This document shows positions 30,710-39,859 of a stretch of DNA of 64,000 bases, piece by piece; the stretch's first letter is position 1, and each line of letters begins with the position of its first letter. Source of the stretch: Paenibacillaceae bacterium (GTDB taxonomy: Bacteria; Bacillota; Bacilli; Paenibacillales; NBRC-103111). The translations under genes were made by a program, and so were the position numbers. The stretch spans positions 62,001 to 126,000 of the forward strand of contig JAQSYI010000003.1 in NCBI GenBank assembly GCA_029256185.1, in the 5' to 3' direction. Under the pieces are notes generated by a model. It made no database searches, was not told where the DNA came from, and saw nothing but the letters and a program-made list of their open reading frames with translations.

Positions 30710-31924
30710 GTGGGTACGTTCTTTAAGTTTTCACTCCATTTTTGGGGAGTAGCTATGCTGTTTGTTCTATGCTTGTTTTACTTCCTGTACCAAGGCGGCA
30801 AACTTGCATTCATGTTATTCATCATCATTACAGCGCTATGCAGCTACTTCATCATATGCCGCTGGAATGGGATCTCCCAGTTGACGGGTGTCCGTAACCT
30901 GTCAGAGAACGGACATGAGCCCTTCATTCAAGCAGGTGCAGGGGTTACTGTGCAGCTTCAATTGAAAATACCCGGCTATTGGCCGATACCGTACGTTAAA
31001 ATAAAAGAGACCATTACCGGCGGGGACGGGGAGGAGCATGTCATTGAGAGCTTGGGTATACCCAACCGGAAGCGGATAGTGGAATTATCCTATCGAACAT
31101 CTTCTTTACGCAGAGGGTTTTACCAATTTGACGAGATGATTTGCTCAACGGAAGATGTGTTTGGTTTGTTCAAAAAGGAACAGCGGCTTGGTATACCAAC
31201 TCAATTGGCTGTGATGCCGCAAAAAATCCGAATTCGCGACTGGAGATATCTGAGCAGGATGTTAATGGGCGTTAACCGCCAATCGAATAATTCCTACCGG
31301 GAAACGGCTCAGTTCAAGAGCGTCCGCGAGTTCGTTGCCGGGGACCGGCCGTCTATCATTCATTGGAATGCCACGGCGAAGACGGGAACTTGGAAATCGA
31401 GGGAATTCGAGCGGGAGTCCCATGCCAAGCTCATTGTTGTCCTTGACCGTAACAGCAACGCCTATTCTAACAAAGACCATTTTGAATTGGCGATATCCAC
31501 TGCGGCTTCCCTTCTGGATTATGCCATAAGCCGGGGTGTGGCTACCGGTATGTTATCCGTAGGCAGCGACAGGAAATATTTCGAACCCAAGTCAAATGCA
31601 AACCACGGGAAAGTGCTAATGAATCATCTAATCAGCGTGGAACCGAACTGTACGGATGCAATAGCCGATGTGCTTAAAAACCATGGGCACTTGCTTTCTC
31701 CTGACAGCTTCTTCATTATAATTTCTCCTCATTTCGGTAACGCGATGATGCCCCTGGTCACATGGACCGAACAACGGCGAATGAAAATATGCCATATGTG
31801 GATTGCTCCGGAAGCCTCAACTGCTGAGCGGGAAGAGTGGAGCGGGCGTCTGCGCCGCAAGGATGTCCTTGGGTACCCTGTAACGTCTATCGAAGGACTG
31901 GCTCTTGCATTGGAAGGAGCATGA
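30710..31924 (+). CDS. DUF58 domain protein
   Basis: About 404 residues. GGGGGGAAGG places the start at GTG 30710 rather than 30686. Two membrane helices near the N-terminus (LHFWGVAMLFVLCLFYFLYQ and following) anchor a cytoplasmic part with the DUF58 hallmark FVAGDRPSIIHWNATAKTG and a VWA-like fold (KLIVVLDRNSN carrying a metal-site-like Asp). It follows moxR by 26 bases and ends four bases before the transglutaminase gene. Confidence 0.9.
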   Translation: MGTFFKFSLHFWGVAMLFVLCLFYFLYQGGKLAFMLFIIITALCSYFIICRWNGISQLTGVRNLSENGHEPFIQAGAGVTVQLQLKIPGYWPIPYVKIKETITGGDGEEHVIESLGIPNRKRIVELSYRTSSLRRGFYQFDEMICSTEDVFGLFKKEQRLGIPTQLAVMPQKIRIRDWRYLSRMLMGVNRQSNNSYRETAQFKSVREFVAGDRPSIIHWNATAKTGTWKSREFERESHAKLIVVLDRNSNAYSNKDHFELAISTAASLLDYAISRGVATGMLSVGSDRKYFEPKSNANHGKVLMNHLISVEPNCTDAIADVLKNHGHLLSPDSFFIIISPHFGNAMMPLVTWTEQRRMKICHMWIAPEASTAEREEWSGRLRRKDVLGYPVTSIEGLALALEGA

Positions 31925-31928
31925 CTAA

Positions 31929-34151
31929 TTGGAAAAACAGCCTTGGTGGCATAAAACTCTGATGCGGGATTGGGAAAACCAGGTTTCCGTTTTTCTGACG
32001 GGACTGATCTTACTGCAGTACATCACCTGGCTTCAACAAGAAGACGGGGTATGGTTGCCGGAAACAGTCGTTATTATGAAACTTACGCTGCTTGCTGCAG
32101 CCGTTATTGAGATGATCCCTTCCCTGCATTGGACACTTCGCCGTTTATTGCAGCTCACATCCGCTTTGTCCGCAACAAGCTATATCCTTGGGATTGAACC
32201 AGTGGGCCGGGAGATTTCCAAGCTTCGTGATCTGGGAATCCTTATTCACGATAATTTTATGCAACTTACACCATTTATTTGGTTTGCCATATCAGTATGG
32301 CTCATCCTCCTTGCTGTATTGAAGATCATGCGGACGAAACGGATGATTTGGTTGGTTCTGGTGGCGACAGTGACGGTGATGGCTATACGCGATTCGTACA
32401 GCTCTCTGCATCTGTGGAAGCAGGTGGCGACCGTTATTTTATGCAGCTTATTCTTGCTGATTATCCGGCATTTCACCGAATTACACAAACAGCTTCCGGA
32501 TACCCGGTTCATACTGGCCTCCCCTCGGACTATTCTGCCTATTGTATTGCTTGTATCATCCGTTGTCTATGTTGGAACATTGGCTCCGGAGGTAAAAGCT
32601 GTTCTGACTGACCCCTATACGATGTGGAGCGGTTTGCAAGGAAGGCAGCTTTCGCTATTCAATAATGGCAGCAGCACAACAAGCTCGTCCGGTGGAGATT
32701 CTGTTTCCGGCTACAGCTCGGATGATTCATCTATCGGCGGCCAATTGACCCTTGATACAGCGCCTGTCATGTCTGTTATTTCATCATACCCGAGCTACTG
32801 GCGGGGAGAAACACGCTCTTCCTATACAGGCGACGGCTGGACCGCTCAAGGTCAGAACGGAGTGTTACTGTCATCCGTCCCGCCATCTGTCTCTCTGCTG
32901 CAGGACCCGGAATCCATTCCGGGCGGCCTAAGGACAATAGAAGTGACCCAGACGATGACGATGGCGAGCGACTCGGAACAGAATCTTCCGGTGCTGTTCG
33001 GGGCATATGCAATTGATAGCGTTCAGAGTGTTTCCAGGGAGGGCAGGGACGGGAACTTTCCACAGCTTCAATGGTCTTCCCGGGCAGGAGAGCTAAGATG
33101 GAAAGAACGCCGCTGGTATCCTGATTCCTATACGATTATCTCCAAAGTGCCGATCGTTGATGAGGCTGAGCTTCGCAAGCTGCCGGCAGAACCGCCCATT
33201 CCGCCCGGGCTTGGAGAATATCTGCTCCTTCCGGAAACTCTTCCGTCACGGGTGCGTGAGTTGGCATTGCAGGTAACCCGGTCCGGAACAAATATGTACG
33301 ATAAAGTAAAGCTGATTGAACAATATTTGGCTAATACGTATCCGTACACCACCAACCCAAACGAAGGGGTTGGCAACAGCCCTGATTTTGTTGACCGGTT
33401 TCTTTTCGAGATCAAGGAAGGCTATTGCGATTATTACTCGACAGCCATGGCTGTTATGGTACGCTCCATCGGTCTTCCAAGCCGCTGGGTCAAAGGGTTT
33501 GCAACGGGTGAGGCAGGAGGAGAAGGGATCTATACGGTCCGCAATGCTGATGCCCATTCCTGGGTGGAGGTCAACTTCCCCGGATTCGGATGGATTCCGT
33601 TTGAGCCTACCTCCGGCTTTGTCCTCCCGGTTTACACATCTGCAGAAGAGGTCCCGACGGAGCCAATCCAAGAAGCCAGCCCTGAGCCGGAAGTGTCCTC
33701 TGATTCAGAAACCGCCCCGCCGCCGATTGAGGAGGAGAAAGGTTCAATCTCCCGTTTGAGCGGATGGGCAGCAGGAATAGCGGTATCAGCGGTACTGTTA
33801 AGTATCTTGTGGATCAACCGCCGCCGCATTCCGGTATTGCAGCATATCGGGTTTAACAATAGCAATGGCCAGTGGGACATCAACCGGAAGGCAGCACTCG
33901 AATTCGACCGCTTCTTTCGTTACGCGAAGCGGAGAGGTTATTCCCGTCTGAAGCATCAGACTGTAAGGGAAGCATTGTTTCTTTGGGGCGACAGTGAGAA
34001 AGGGATGGGGAAAGATGATTTGGAGTCCCTGCTTATGATCTTCGAAAAAACCCGGTACAGCGGTTCCGACATCACTAATGAAGAACTGTCCGCAGTTAGA
34101 GGAAAGGTACAAGAGCTGCGGTTGGGTGAGAATGAGAGAACTCCATCGTAG
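31929..34151 (+). CDS. Membrane transglutaminase-like protein (TgpA type)
   Basis: 740 residues from TTG 31929, which follows AAGGAGC by eight bases. Five to six membrane helices fill residues 1-220, then an extracellular region with the transglutaminase core: Cys in KEGYCDYYSTAMAVMVRS, His in NADAHSWVEVNFPGFGWIPFEPT. A last membrane helix (LSGWAAGIAVSAVLLSILWI, about 610-630) leads to a DUF4129-like cytoplasmic tail. It is the end product of the MoxR/DUF58 module and probably modifies or cleaves surface proteins or peptides. Confidence 0.92.
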   Translation: MEKQPWWHKTLMRDWENQVSVFLTGLILLQYITWLQQEDGVWLPETVVIMKLTLLAAAVIEMIPSLHWTLRRLLQLTSALSATSYILGIEPVGREISKLRDLGILIHDNFMQLTPFIWFAISVWLILLAVLKIMRTKRMIWLVLVATVTVMAIRDSYSSLHLWKQVATVILCSLFLLIIRHFTELHKQLPDTRFILASPRTILPIVLLVSSVVYVGTLAPEVKAVLTDPYTMWSGLQGRQLSLFNNGSSTTSSSGGDSVSGYSSDDSSIGGQLTLDTAPVMSVISSYPSYWRGETRSSYTGDGWTAQGQNGVLLSSVPPSVSLLQDPESIPGGLRTIEVTQTMTMASDSEQNLPVLFGAYAIDSVQSVSREGRDGNFPQLQWSSRAGELRWKERRWYPDSYTIISKVPIVDEAELRKLPAEPPIPPGLGEYLLLPETLPSRVRELALQVTRSGTNMYDKVKLIEQYLANTYPYTTNPNEGVGNSPDFVDRFLFEIKEGYCDYYSTAMAVMVRSIGLPSRWVKGFATGEAGGEGIYTVRNADAHSWVEVNFPGFGWIPFEPTSGFVLPVYTSAEEVPTEPIQEASPEPEVSSDSETAPPPIEEEKGSISRLSGWAAGIAVSAVLLSILWINRRRIPVLQHIGFNNSNGQWDINRKAALEFDRFFRYAKRRGYSRLKHQTVREALFLWGDSEKGMGKDDLESLLMIFEKTRYSGSDITNEELSAVRGKVQELRLGENERTPS

Positions 34152-34162
34152 GAGGAACCATT

Positions 34163-34651
34163 ATGGTAAATAAAAGGAATATACCTGTATTAGTCATATT
34201 ATCAGGCGCAATTTTGTTTATGTTCGTCACTTTTACCTGGCTCAAAGGTACACCGTTTCAACGCACAGTATACGCCGCGGCTGCAATTCCCAGTCCTGCC
34301 GCCGGCAGTTTGAGGCCGACAGCAATAGAGGAAGAGGTCCTATATCTTGATGGAATGTATACAGCAATCGGTGAGTATGAAAACCTCAGCACATCGGTCA
34401 TTGTGACGATCACGTTAATCGACGATGTTATTACTGGTGCAGAGGTTATTCCTCAAGCAAAGAACCCGGCCATCCTCAAGAGATTGCACCGCTTCCCGGA
34501 AACCGTTCCAGAGTTGATTATCGGCAAACGAATCGGGGACGTAAAGTTGGAACCTGTTCCAGGCTTATGCAATATTCATATGGCCTTTAATGATGCCATC
34601 ACGAAGATTAAGCAGCAGGTTCGTATTGGGCCTGAGCTTGATCAACAATGA
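34163..34651 (+). CDS. Small exported protein with FMN_bind-like core
   Basis: 162 residues with an N-terminal membrane helix or signal anchor (VLVILSGAILFMFVTFTWL). The rest, including DGMYTAIGEYENLSTSVIVTITLIDDVITGAEVIP, resembles FMN-binding domains of electron-transfer proteins; the match is partial and I do not see the threonine flavinylation motif. It follows the transglutaminase by 11 bases after AGGAGG and is the likely last gene of that operon. Confidence 0.6.
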   Translation: MVNKRNIPVLVILSGAILFMFVTFTWLKGTPFQRTVYAAAAIPSPAAGSLRPTAIEEEVLYLDGMYTAIGEYENLSTSVIVTITLIDDVITGAEVIPQAKNPAILKRLHRFPETVPELIIGKRIGDVKLEPVPGLCNIHMAFNDAITKIKQQVRIGPELDQQ

Positions 34652-34684
34652 TTCGATAAATGTAACCGGGGAAGAGGGGGTAAA

Positions 34685-35902
34685 ATGTTTACTATACTGA
34701 TCGTGGATAACGATACAGAGATTCGCATTGTTCTGCAAGAATATTTGCGAAATGAAGGTTATGCTGTTTTGGAGGCTGCAGATGGAATTGAGGCTTTGCA
34801 GATGATGAAATCCAACACGGTTCATCTGGTTATTCTGGAATTGATGATGCCCCGTATGGACGGAATTAAAACATACCTAAAAATCAGAGAAACCTCCATG
34901 CTCCCGGTTATCTTACTTTCCGCGAAGGAAGAGGATATCGACATTATTACGGGGCTGACCATCGTGTCTGACGATTATCTTAAAAAGCCGTTTCATCCCC
35001 AAGAATTGCTAGCCCGGGTCAAGGCGCAATTAAGGAGCCATTGTGACGCGGAAAAAGAAGCAGACGGTTCCTTAATCTTCCTCCAGGATCTAATTATCAA
35101 TAAGATAAGGCATAGTGTAACGTTGAGGGGCACCGAAATTTCTTTAACACCGTTGGAATTATCCATATTATTATTGTTTGCCAGTCCACAGGGTCAAGTA
35201 TTTAATGTAGACAAAATTTACGAAACTATATCGAATGAATTGTTAGGATACTCTGAGTATCCAAGGTTTGTTCAAAGCACCTATAACATAGCCATTCACT
35301 TAAAAAGACTGTTTGATGATTTGTTTGAGTATGCCCGTCTAAAAAATTCGGATAACCCCATTCCTTCCAAATCCGTTGATCTGCAACAGCTTCTCGGTCA
35401 AATTCTGGTTGAGTTTGAACCGCTTGCACAAAAAAGGGGAATTACTCTGGTTAAAAACCTGGGGGATACTCCTGTCATTGCCTCCATCGACAGCAGCAAG
35501 CTTGGCAGAGCTATTGATATCCTGTTAATGAATGCCCTGAAGTACTCCATAAATACCGGGAATGTGCATGTAACATTAAAATCAGACAATCAAAGATACT
35601 ATATAGAAATGGAAAGCATAAGCCAACCCATTACAAAGGAACAAGAAGATAAGCTGTTCCACCGATTTAATAAAGCGGATTATTCGGAGAATAGAAGCAA
35701 TAATCAAATCGGCTCCGGATTAGGACTTTCCATTGCCCGGCAATTGATAGAGCTGCACGGAGGCGTGTTGAAATTGACCTCTATGAATGGAATTTACATC
35801 TTTAGTATTGCTGTTCCTTATACAAAGCCTTTGATGGCCTGCAGGGAAATTGAAGACAGATTTCTTGATTGTTGTAATAGAATGGATTGTGATGTCATTT
35901 GA
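34685..35902 (+). CDS. Abnormal response regulator-histidine kinase fusion (VanR/VanS-like halves)
   Basis: 405 residues in one frame. Residues 1-120 are a receiver domain; about 126-178 are the first half of an OmpR-type winged helix (ISLTPLELSILLLFASPQGQVFNVDKIYE). It then runs straight into the back half of a kinase: the second dimerisation helix (FVQSTYNIAIHLKRLFDDLFEYARLK) and an HATPase domain (NALKYS, GSGLGLSIA). Missing are the recognition helix, the membrane sensor and the H-box. The acceptor Asp is Glu52 (VILELMMP), the acidic pair is Asp8-Asn9, and the kinase DxG box has become ESIS. It looks like a deletion between neighbouring vanR- and vanS-type genes that kept the frame. The ribosome binding site is good (GGGGAAGAGGGGG). 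Confidence 0.8.
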   Translation: MFTILIVDNDTEIRIVLQEYLRNEGYAVLEAADGIEALQMMKSNTVHLVILELMMPRMDGIKTYLKIRETSMLPVILLSAKEEDIDIITGLTIVSDDYLKKPFHPQELLARVKAQLRSHCDAEKEADGSLIFLQDLIINKIRHSVTLRGTEISLTPLELSILLLFASPQGQVFNVDKIYETISNELLGYSEYPRFVQSTYNIAIHLKRLFDDLFEYARLKNSDNPIPSKSVDLQQLLGQILVEFEPLAQKRGITLVKNLGDTPVIASIDSSKLGRAIDILLMNALKYSINTGNVHVTLKSDNQRYYIEMESISQPITKEQEDKLFHRFNKADYSENRSNNQIGSGLGLSIARQLIELHGGVLKLTSMNGIYIFSIAVPYTKPLMACREIEDRFLDCCNRMDCDVI

Positions 35903-35914
35903 TTATGGTATAAT
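35887..35914 (+). promoter_or_regulatory. Promoter of the TetR gene
   Basis: TTGTGA and TATAAT with a 16-base spacer, overlapping the end of the preceding gene. Confidence 0.6.
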
Positions 35915-35952
35915 TGTGTGACAAATTTAATTGGTGGAGGATCGTATTCATT

Positions 35953-36816
35953 ATGATTGAAAAAAAGGCGTTGATCATTCAAACAACCCATCAATTATTT
36001 AAAGACAAAGGTTATCTGGAAACTTCAGTTCAAGACATATTAAATGCCAGCAATATTTCCAAAGCTACATTCTATAAGTATTTCACCTCCAAAGGCTCTT
36101 TAACCCTTGAGTTGTTGCAGCAACTTCAAGAAAAAATGAATGCTGCATTAAATATTATGGTACTGAATGAATCCGAAAGTGCAGAAGATGATTTAATCCG
36201 TAAGACTATTTGTTTTATTAAAAAATTTGAAAATGACAACGCTCTTCGGCCGATCATATCAGAAGCGATTGTAGAAAGAGAGCCTGAGCTTATTTCATTT
36301 ATCAATCAAAGAAGACAAAAGTCCATCCATTGGTTATACGAACAAATGGATAAAGCCTTTGGAAAAACGTATCCAAATGCCATACTAGACGCCACTTTAT
36401 TTCTTCAGGCATTAGTTAAGGAGTTAATGAAAGTTAATTACTCATCCAACCCCAATGTTTCAATTGAGATGATCGTTAACCGTTGCTATGACCGCATGTT
36501 AATATGTCTGGAGAATATGAATCAACATCCGATTTTTGATTCTAAAAGTATCATTGAACAATCTGATATTATATTTACTGGCATGGAGCAATTTATGCAA
36601 GAAACAATGCAATTAAATAGCTGGCTAAAAGAAAATTATGAGGATTCAGAAAATAAAGAATTATTCGTGGAATATTTAAAGTTTTTAGTCACTAACCGGG
36701 AGCATCTGAGTGATTATCCTGGAATGTTGAACCAGATCACAGCGTCACTTAAAAGTGAATTAATTAATCAATATCCAAAAATTGGGAATTATCTTCAAAT
36801 ATTAAAACACCTTTAA
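35953..36816 (+). CDS. TetR family regulator
   Basis: 287 residues from ATG 35953 (GGTGGAGGA upstream). The N-terminal HTH (ALIIQTTHQLFKDKGYLETS, NASNISKATFYKYFTSKGSL) is typical; the ligand domain is longer than the usual 190-220 total by about 70 residues. Base composition is strikingly AT-rich compared with genes such as 16128-18185, as is the MFS gene it precedes, suggesting later arrival of the pair. It probably represses that pump. Confidence 0.92.
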   Translation: MIEKKALIIQTTHQLFKDKGYLETSVQDILNASNISKATFYKYFTSKGSLTLELLQQLQEKMNAALNIMVLNESESAEDDLIRKTICFIKKFENDNALRPIISEAIVEREPELISFINQRRQKSIHWLYEQMDKAFGKTYPNAILDATLFLQALVKELMKVNYSSNPNVSIEMIVNRCYDRMLICLENMNQHPIFDSKSIIEQSDIIFTGMEQFMQETMQLNSWLKENYEDSENKELFVEYLKFLVTNREHLSDYPGMLNQITASLKSELINQYPKIGNYLQILKHL

Positions 36817-36821
36817 CACAG

Positions 36822-36851
36822 AGACGGTTGGATTTTCAACTGTCTTTTTTT
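36822..36851 (+). terminator. Terminator after the TetR gene
   Basis: AGACGGTTG/CAACTGTCT (one G-T pair) with six-base loop and seven T residues. Confidence 0.85.
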
Positions 36852-36856
36852 ATTGC

Positions 36857-36897
36857 TTGCATTTTTATATATAGGCTGATAACATACATTAAGTATG
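36857..36897 (+). promoter_or_regulatory. Promoter and palindrome ahead of the MFS pump
   Basis: TTGCAT (36857-36862), 17-base spacer, TAACAT (36880-36885). The palindrome CATACATTAAGTATG (36883-36897) overlaps the -10 and start point, a fitting site for the TetR protein. Confidence 0.6.
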
Positions 36898-36933
36898 AAA
36901 ACTAAACTGTTAGTATACAAGGAGAGAAAATTT

Positions 36934-38400
36934 ATGCCGTCTAATGATTCTACAGAAAAAAAAGGCTATGGTTGGCTGGTTATCTTAATGATTGGCGCCT
37001 TTTTTACCGTATTAAGCACTACACTAATGAGTAATGTAACTCCTATAGTGATGACCGAGTTTAATGTATCTGCAACTGCGGCTCAATGGTTAACGACGAT
37101 TTATATGTTAACAGCAGGCATTATAATACCAACATCGGCTTTCTTAATGTCTAAGTATGCAACAAGAACGCTATTTCTGACGTGTATAGCAGTCTTTACT
37201 ATTGGTACAATGTTGGGCGGCTTTGCGCCTAATTTTGCTGTATTGCTTATTGCGCGTGTCGTTCAAGCTTTGGGAGCCTCGCTAATCATGCCATTGCTCA
37301 TGAACATTGTATTTAAAGCATTTCCCGAGGAAAAACGGGGAAAAGCAATGGGGCTGTTTGGTTTAGTATTGATCTTTGCTCCAGCCATTGGACCTACGCT
37401 TGCCGGATTTATTCTGAAAATAGCGAGTTGGCCTGCGTTGTTCCATCTGGTATGGCCGGTTACTCTGATTGTATTCTTATTTGCTTATATCAAACTCGAA
37501 AAAGATAAAGAAACCCAGCCGGGGAAAATCGATATTCTCTCCGTCATTTTATCTATCATAGGTTTTGGTGGTACGATCTATGGATTTAGTAGTGCGGGCA
37601 AGTCTGGCTGGGGAGATTCGATAGTAATCACTAGCTTAGTTATTGGTATACTGGGCATCGCCGGTTTTATTGTCCGACAATTACGGATGAAGACACCAAT
37701 GCTGAATTTTAGAATATTCTCAAAAGGTCAATTCACACTATCGATTATTGTATTCTGTACTATTATTTTTGCGATGTATTCTGTTATGATTCCAGTACCC
37801 GTATACTTGCAAACTGTACGTGGTATGAGCCCTCTGGAAAGTGGCTTAATTATGATGCCTGGTTCCATTCTTATGGGGCTGCTGATGCCTGTTAACGGAA
37901 CGCTCTACGATAAATTTGGTTTCAAGCCGCTGCTATGGATTGGTTTCCCTCTGATGATTATTGCATCGATTATGTTAAGCAATTTTACTTTGGAAACATC
38001 GTTTGCTTTTGTATGTATCGCCTATATTTTGCGTATGGTTGGGGTTGGGATTGTTCAAGTCCCGATGCAGACCAATGCTTTAAATGCATTATCTGAGAAT
38101 GAAGTAACACATGGATCTGCGATGGCAAGTATGTTACAACAAGTAGCAGGAGCTATTAGTACGAGTTTAATCGTTTCAATCATCTCGAGCCGGGCTGCAT
38201 CACATGGCAAAACATTCATGGCAACTGCAATGCAAGAGGGCAAGGTGATTACAGAAAGCATGAAGGGAAAGATATCTTTAGAAGCAATGGTTGCCGGTAA
38301 CAATGATGCATTTTTGATGTCAATTGTTGTTGCTTTAACAGGACTAATTATTGGATTATTTATCAAAAACCATAAAGTCGGGCGAAAGAGCCATCATTGA
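36934..38400 (+). CDS. MFS multidrug efflux transporter, DHA2 (EmrB/QacA) family
   Basis: 488 residues from ATG 36934 (AAGGAGAG upstream). About 14 membrane helices, with the family motifs PIVMTEFNVSATAAQWLTT, LLIARVVQALGASLIMPLL (motif A region) and FGLVLIFAPAIGPTLAGFI (motif C, antiporter type). It resembles LmrB/Mdr proteins giving resistance to lincosamides or other hydrophobic drugs; substrate is not readable. AT-rich, with its own promoter and an upstream TetR gene. Confidence 0.93.
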   Translation: MPSNDSTEKKGYGWLVILMIGAFFTVLSTTLMSNVTPIVMTEFNVSATAAQWLTTIYMLTAGIIIPTSAFLMSKYATRTLFLTCIAVFTIGTMLGGFAPNFAVLLIARVVQALGASLIMPLLMNIVFKAFPEEKRGKAMGLFGLVLIFAPAIGPTLAGFILKIASWPALFHLVWPVTLIVFLFAYIKLEKDKETQPGKIDILSVILSIIGFGGTIYGFSSAGKSGWGDSIVITSLVIGILGIAGFIVRQLRMKTPMLNFRIFSKGQFTLSIIVFCTIIFAMYSVMIPVPVYLQTVRGMSPLESGLIMMPGSILMGLLMPVNGTLYDKFGFKPLLWIGFPLMIIASIMLSNFTLETSFAFVCIAYILRMVGVGIVQVPMQTNALNALSENEVTHGSAMASMLQQVAGAISTSLIVSIISSRAASHGKTFMATAMQEGKVITESMKGKISLEAMVAGNNDAFLMSIVVALTGLIIGLFIKNHKVGRKSHH

Positions 38401-38419
38401 GTATGAACGGGACGCAGAA

Positions 38420-38439
38420 TTAATACTTTGTTAATACTT
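38420..38439 (+). promoter_or_regulatory. Tandem direct repeat, response-regulator site
   Basis: TTAATACTT (38420-38428) and again TTAATACTT (38431-38439), period 11 bases, the layout bound by OmpR/PhoB-type dimers. It lies directly upstream of a weak -35 (TTAGAA, 38443-38448), a 17-base spacer and a TATACA -10 (38466-38471). Confidence 0.7.
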
Positions 38440-38482
38440 CATTTAGAAGGAAGCAATACCTCTGCTATACAATGAGAACTAA

Positions 38483-38494
38483 GGAAACGTTTCC
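38483..38494. promoter_or_regulatory. cre-like palindrome in the 5' leader
   Basis: GGAAACGTTTCC is a perfect 12-bp palindrome between the promoter and the ribosome binding site. It resembles a CcpA site but lacks the flanking T and A positions. Confidence 0.35.
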
Positions 38495-38520
38495 CCAGTA
38501 TGAGTAGAAGGAGATCCGAC

Positions 38521-39780
38521 ATGAAGTTAAACAAAAAAACGGTAACCGTTCTGTCGTTTACGCTTGGAGCAACCCTGTTTCTCTCCACTGCCTTCGCCGA
38601 CGCCCTCATCGGTTCCGGGTATGACCAGTTGAAGGGATCCATCAAGACCACCGCAGCACAAATGGAAAGTGGACTCAGCAACTATACGATGGAAGCGATG
38701 TACACGATGAAGGATAATGGAGAAACCATTATGCAGGTTTCCCAGCGGGCGAAGATGGACAATGCTGCGAAAGCGATGGAGAACACCACTGTTACCCAAT
38801 ACGCCGGTGAAGAACCTTACCAGAGTTACTCCTACTCTGATCCGACCCGTTCTGTCTGGAAGAACAGCCAGGATGATACTTACTATGTAACGGAGTATGC
38901 ACAGGGATTAAAGGGGAGAGAGAAGCCGGTCTTCGAGGATCCGTTCAAGGAGCAGGGAGCGGCGGAGCTGGAGAAGATATTCGATGCAGTGGTAGGCAAT
39001 CTGAAGGATTACGTCCAGGTGGAAGAACGTACGGATGGAGGCAAATCTTATTCCGCCAGCCTGTCCGAGGTCCAGGTGCCAGCTGTGGTCAACGCGGTGG
39101 CTTCCTTTGGGATCAAACAGATTCTAGCGGATGAGGGCCGCTCTAACCGGGAGATACAAGTCCCGCAATTCGAGAGTGACATCTATGTGAAGAAGGTTAC
39201 GGGGCTGGCCTCCCAACTGAAGGATGGTCTGTTGGAGAATATAACCGGCGAGGTAATCCTCTCAGGGAAGGACAAGAATGGTAGTGTTCATGATTTGTCC
39301 GTCTCTGTAACGGTAAGATTGACAGGTGCGGGCGAGACGAAGATCGTTCTGCCGGACCTGACCAATGCGAATGTGTCCAAGGTGGAGCAAGCGGCTTACG
39401 GATTCAGCAGCAAGTATGTGGGCACATATAAGAATGATATCATTCTGGAAAAGAACAATGAATTCATTAAAGCGGGCGAACGGAAGCTGGAGATCACCCG
39501 TGTAGAGCAGAACAGCATTACTGGCACCTATTCCGAGACCGTGAAACCGGGCTTTGAAGCGGAGATCCGGGAACCGGTAAGCTTTACGTTCAGTAAGAAG
39601 GCGGATCAAGAGCAGGAACATGCTCTCTCCTTCACTTATACCACGCCGAATGGGGAACAGGGAACCTTCCAGATTTTCCCCAACGGGTTTGCTAAACTTT
39701 TTCTGCAGATGGACCAGAACGAGCTTTTCCGGGATAAGCAAGTGTTCTTCGACGCTGAATTTATCCGCATATTCGAATAA
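38521..39780 (+). CDS. Secreted protein of unknown function, first gene of ABC/two-component operon
   Basis: 419 residues from ATG 38521 (AAGGAGA upstream). A signal peptide is clear (KTVTVLSFTLGATLFLSTAFA), with no lipobox. The rest is beta-rich with repeated NYTMEAMYTMKDNGE- and TPNGEQGTFQIF-like segments and no domain I recognise. It is placed first in a run with an ABC ATPase, permease, kinase and regulator, so it may be the outside part of an envelope-stress or peptide-sensing module. Confidence 0.75.
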   Translation: MKLNKKTVTVLSFTLGATLFLSTAFADALIGSGYDQLKGSIKTTAAQMESGLSNYTMEAMYTMKDNGETIMQVSQRAKMDNAAKAMENTTVTQYAGEEPYQSYSYSDPTRSVWKNSQDDTYYVTEYAQGLKGREKPVFEDPFKEQGAAELEKIFDAVVGNLKDYVQVEERTDGGKSYSASLSEVQVPAVVNAVASFGIKQILADEGRSNREIQVPQFESDIYVKKVTGLASQLKDGLLENITGEVILSGKDKNGSVHDLSVSVTVRLTGAGETKIVLPDLTNANVSKVEQAAYGFSSKYVGTYKNDIILEKNNEFIKAGERKLEITRVEQNSITGTYSETVKPGFEAEIREPVSFTFSKKADQEQEHALSFTYTTPNGEQGTFQIFPNGFAKLFLQMDQNELFRDKQVFFDAEFIRIFE

Positions 39781-39807
39781 CGGCATTCCGCAAGGAGCCG
39801 GGACCAG

Positions 39808-39829
39808 GGAAGCCGCCGCGGCGGCTTCC
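39808..39829. repeat. GC-rich perfect palindrome between two genes
   Basis: GGAAGCCGCC-GC-GGCGGCTTCC, 22 bp, without a T-run. In RNA it would be a stable hairpin that could stabilise the upstream message or partly attenuate the downstream ABC genes. Confidence 0.5.
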
Positions 39830-39859
39830 TGATTATGCTTTTGGAGGAGAGAGCCGCTT

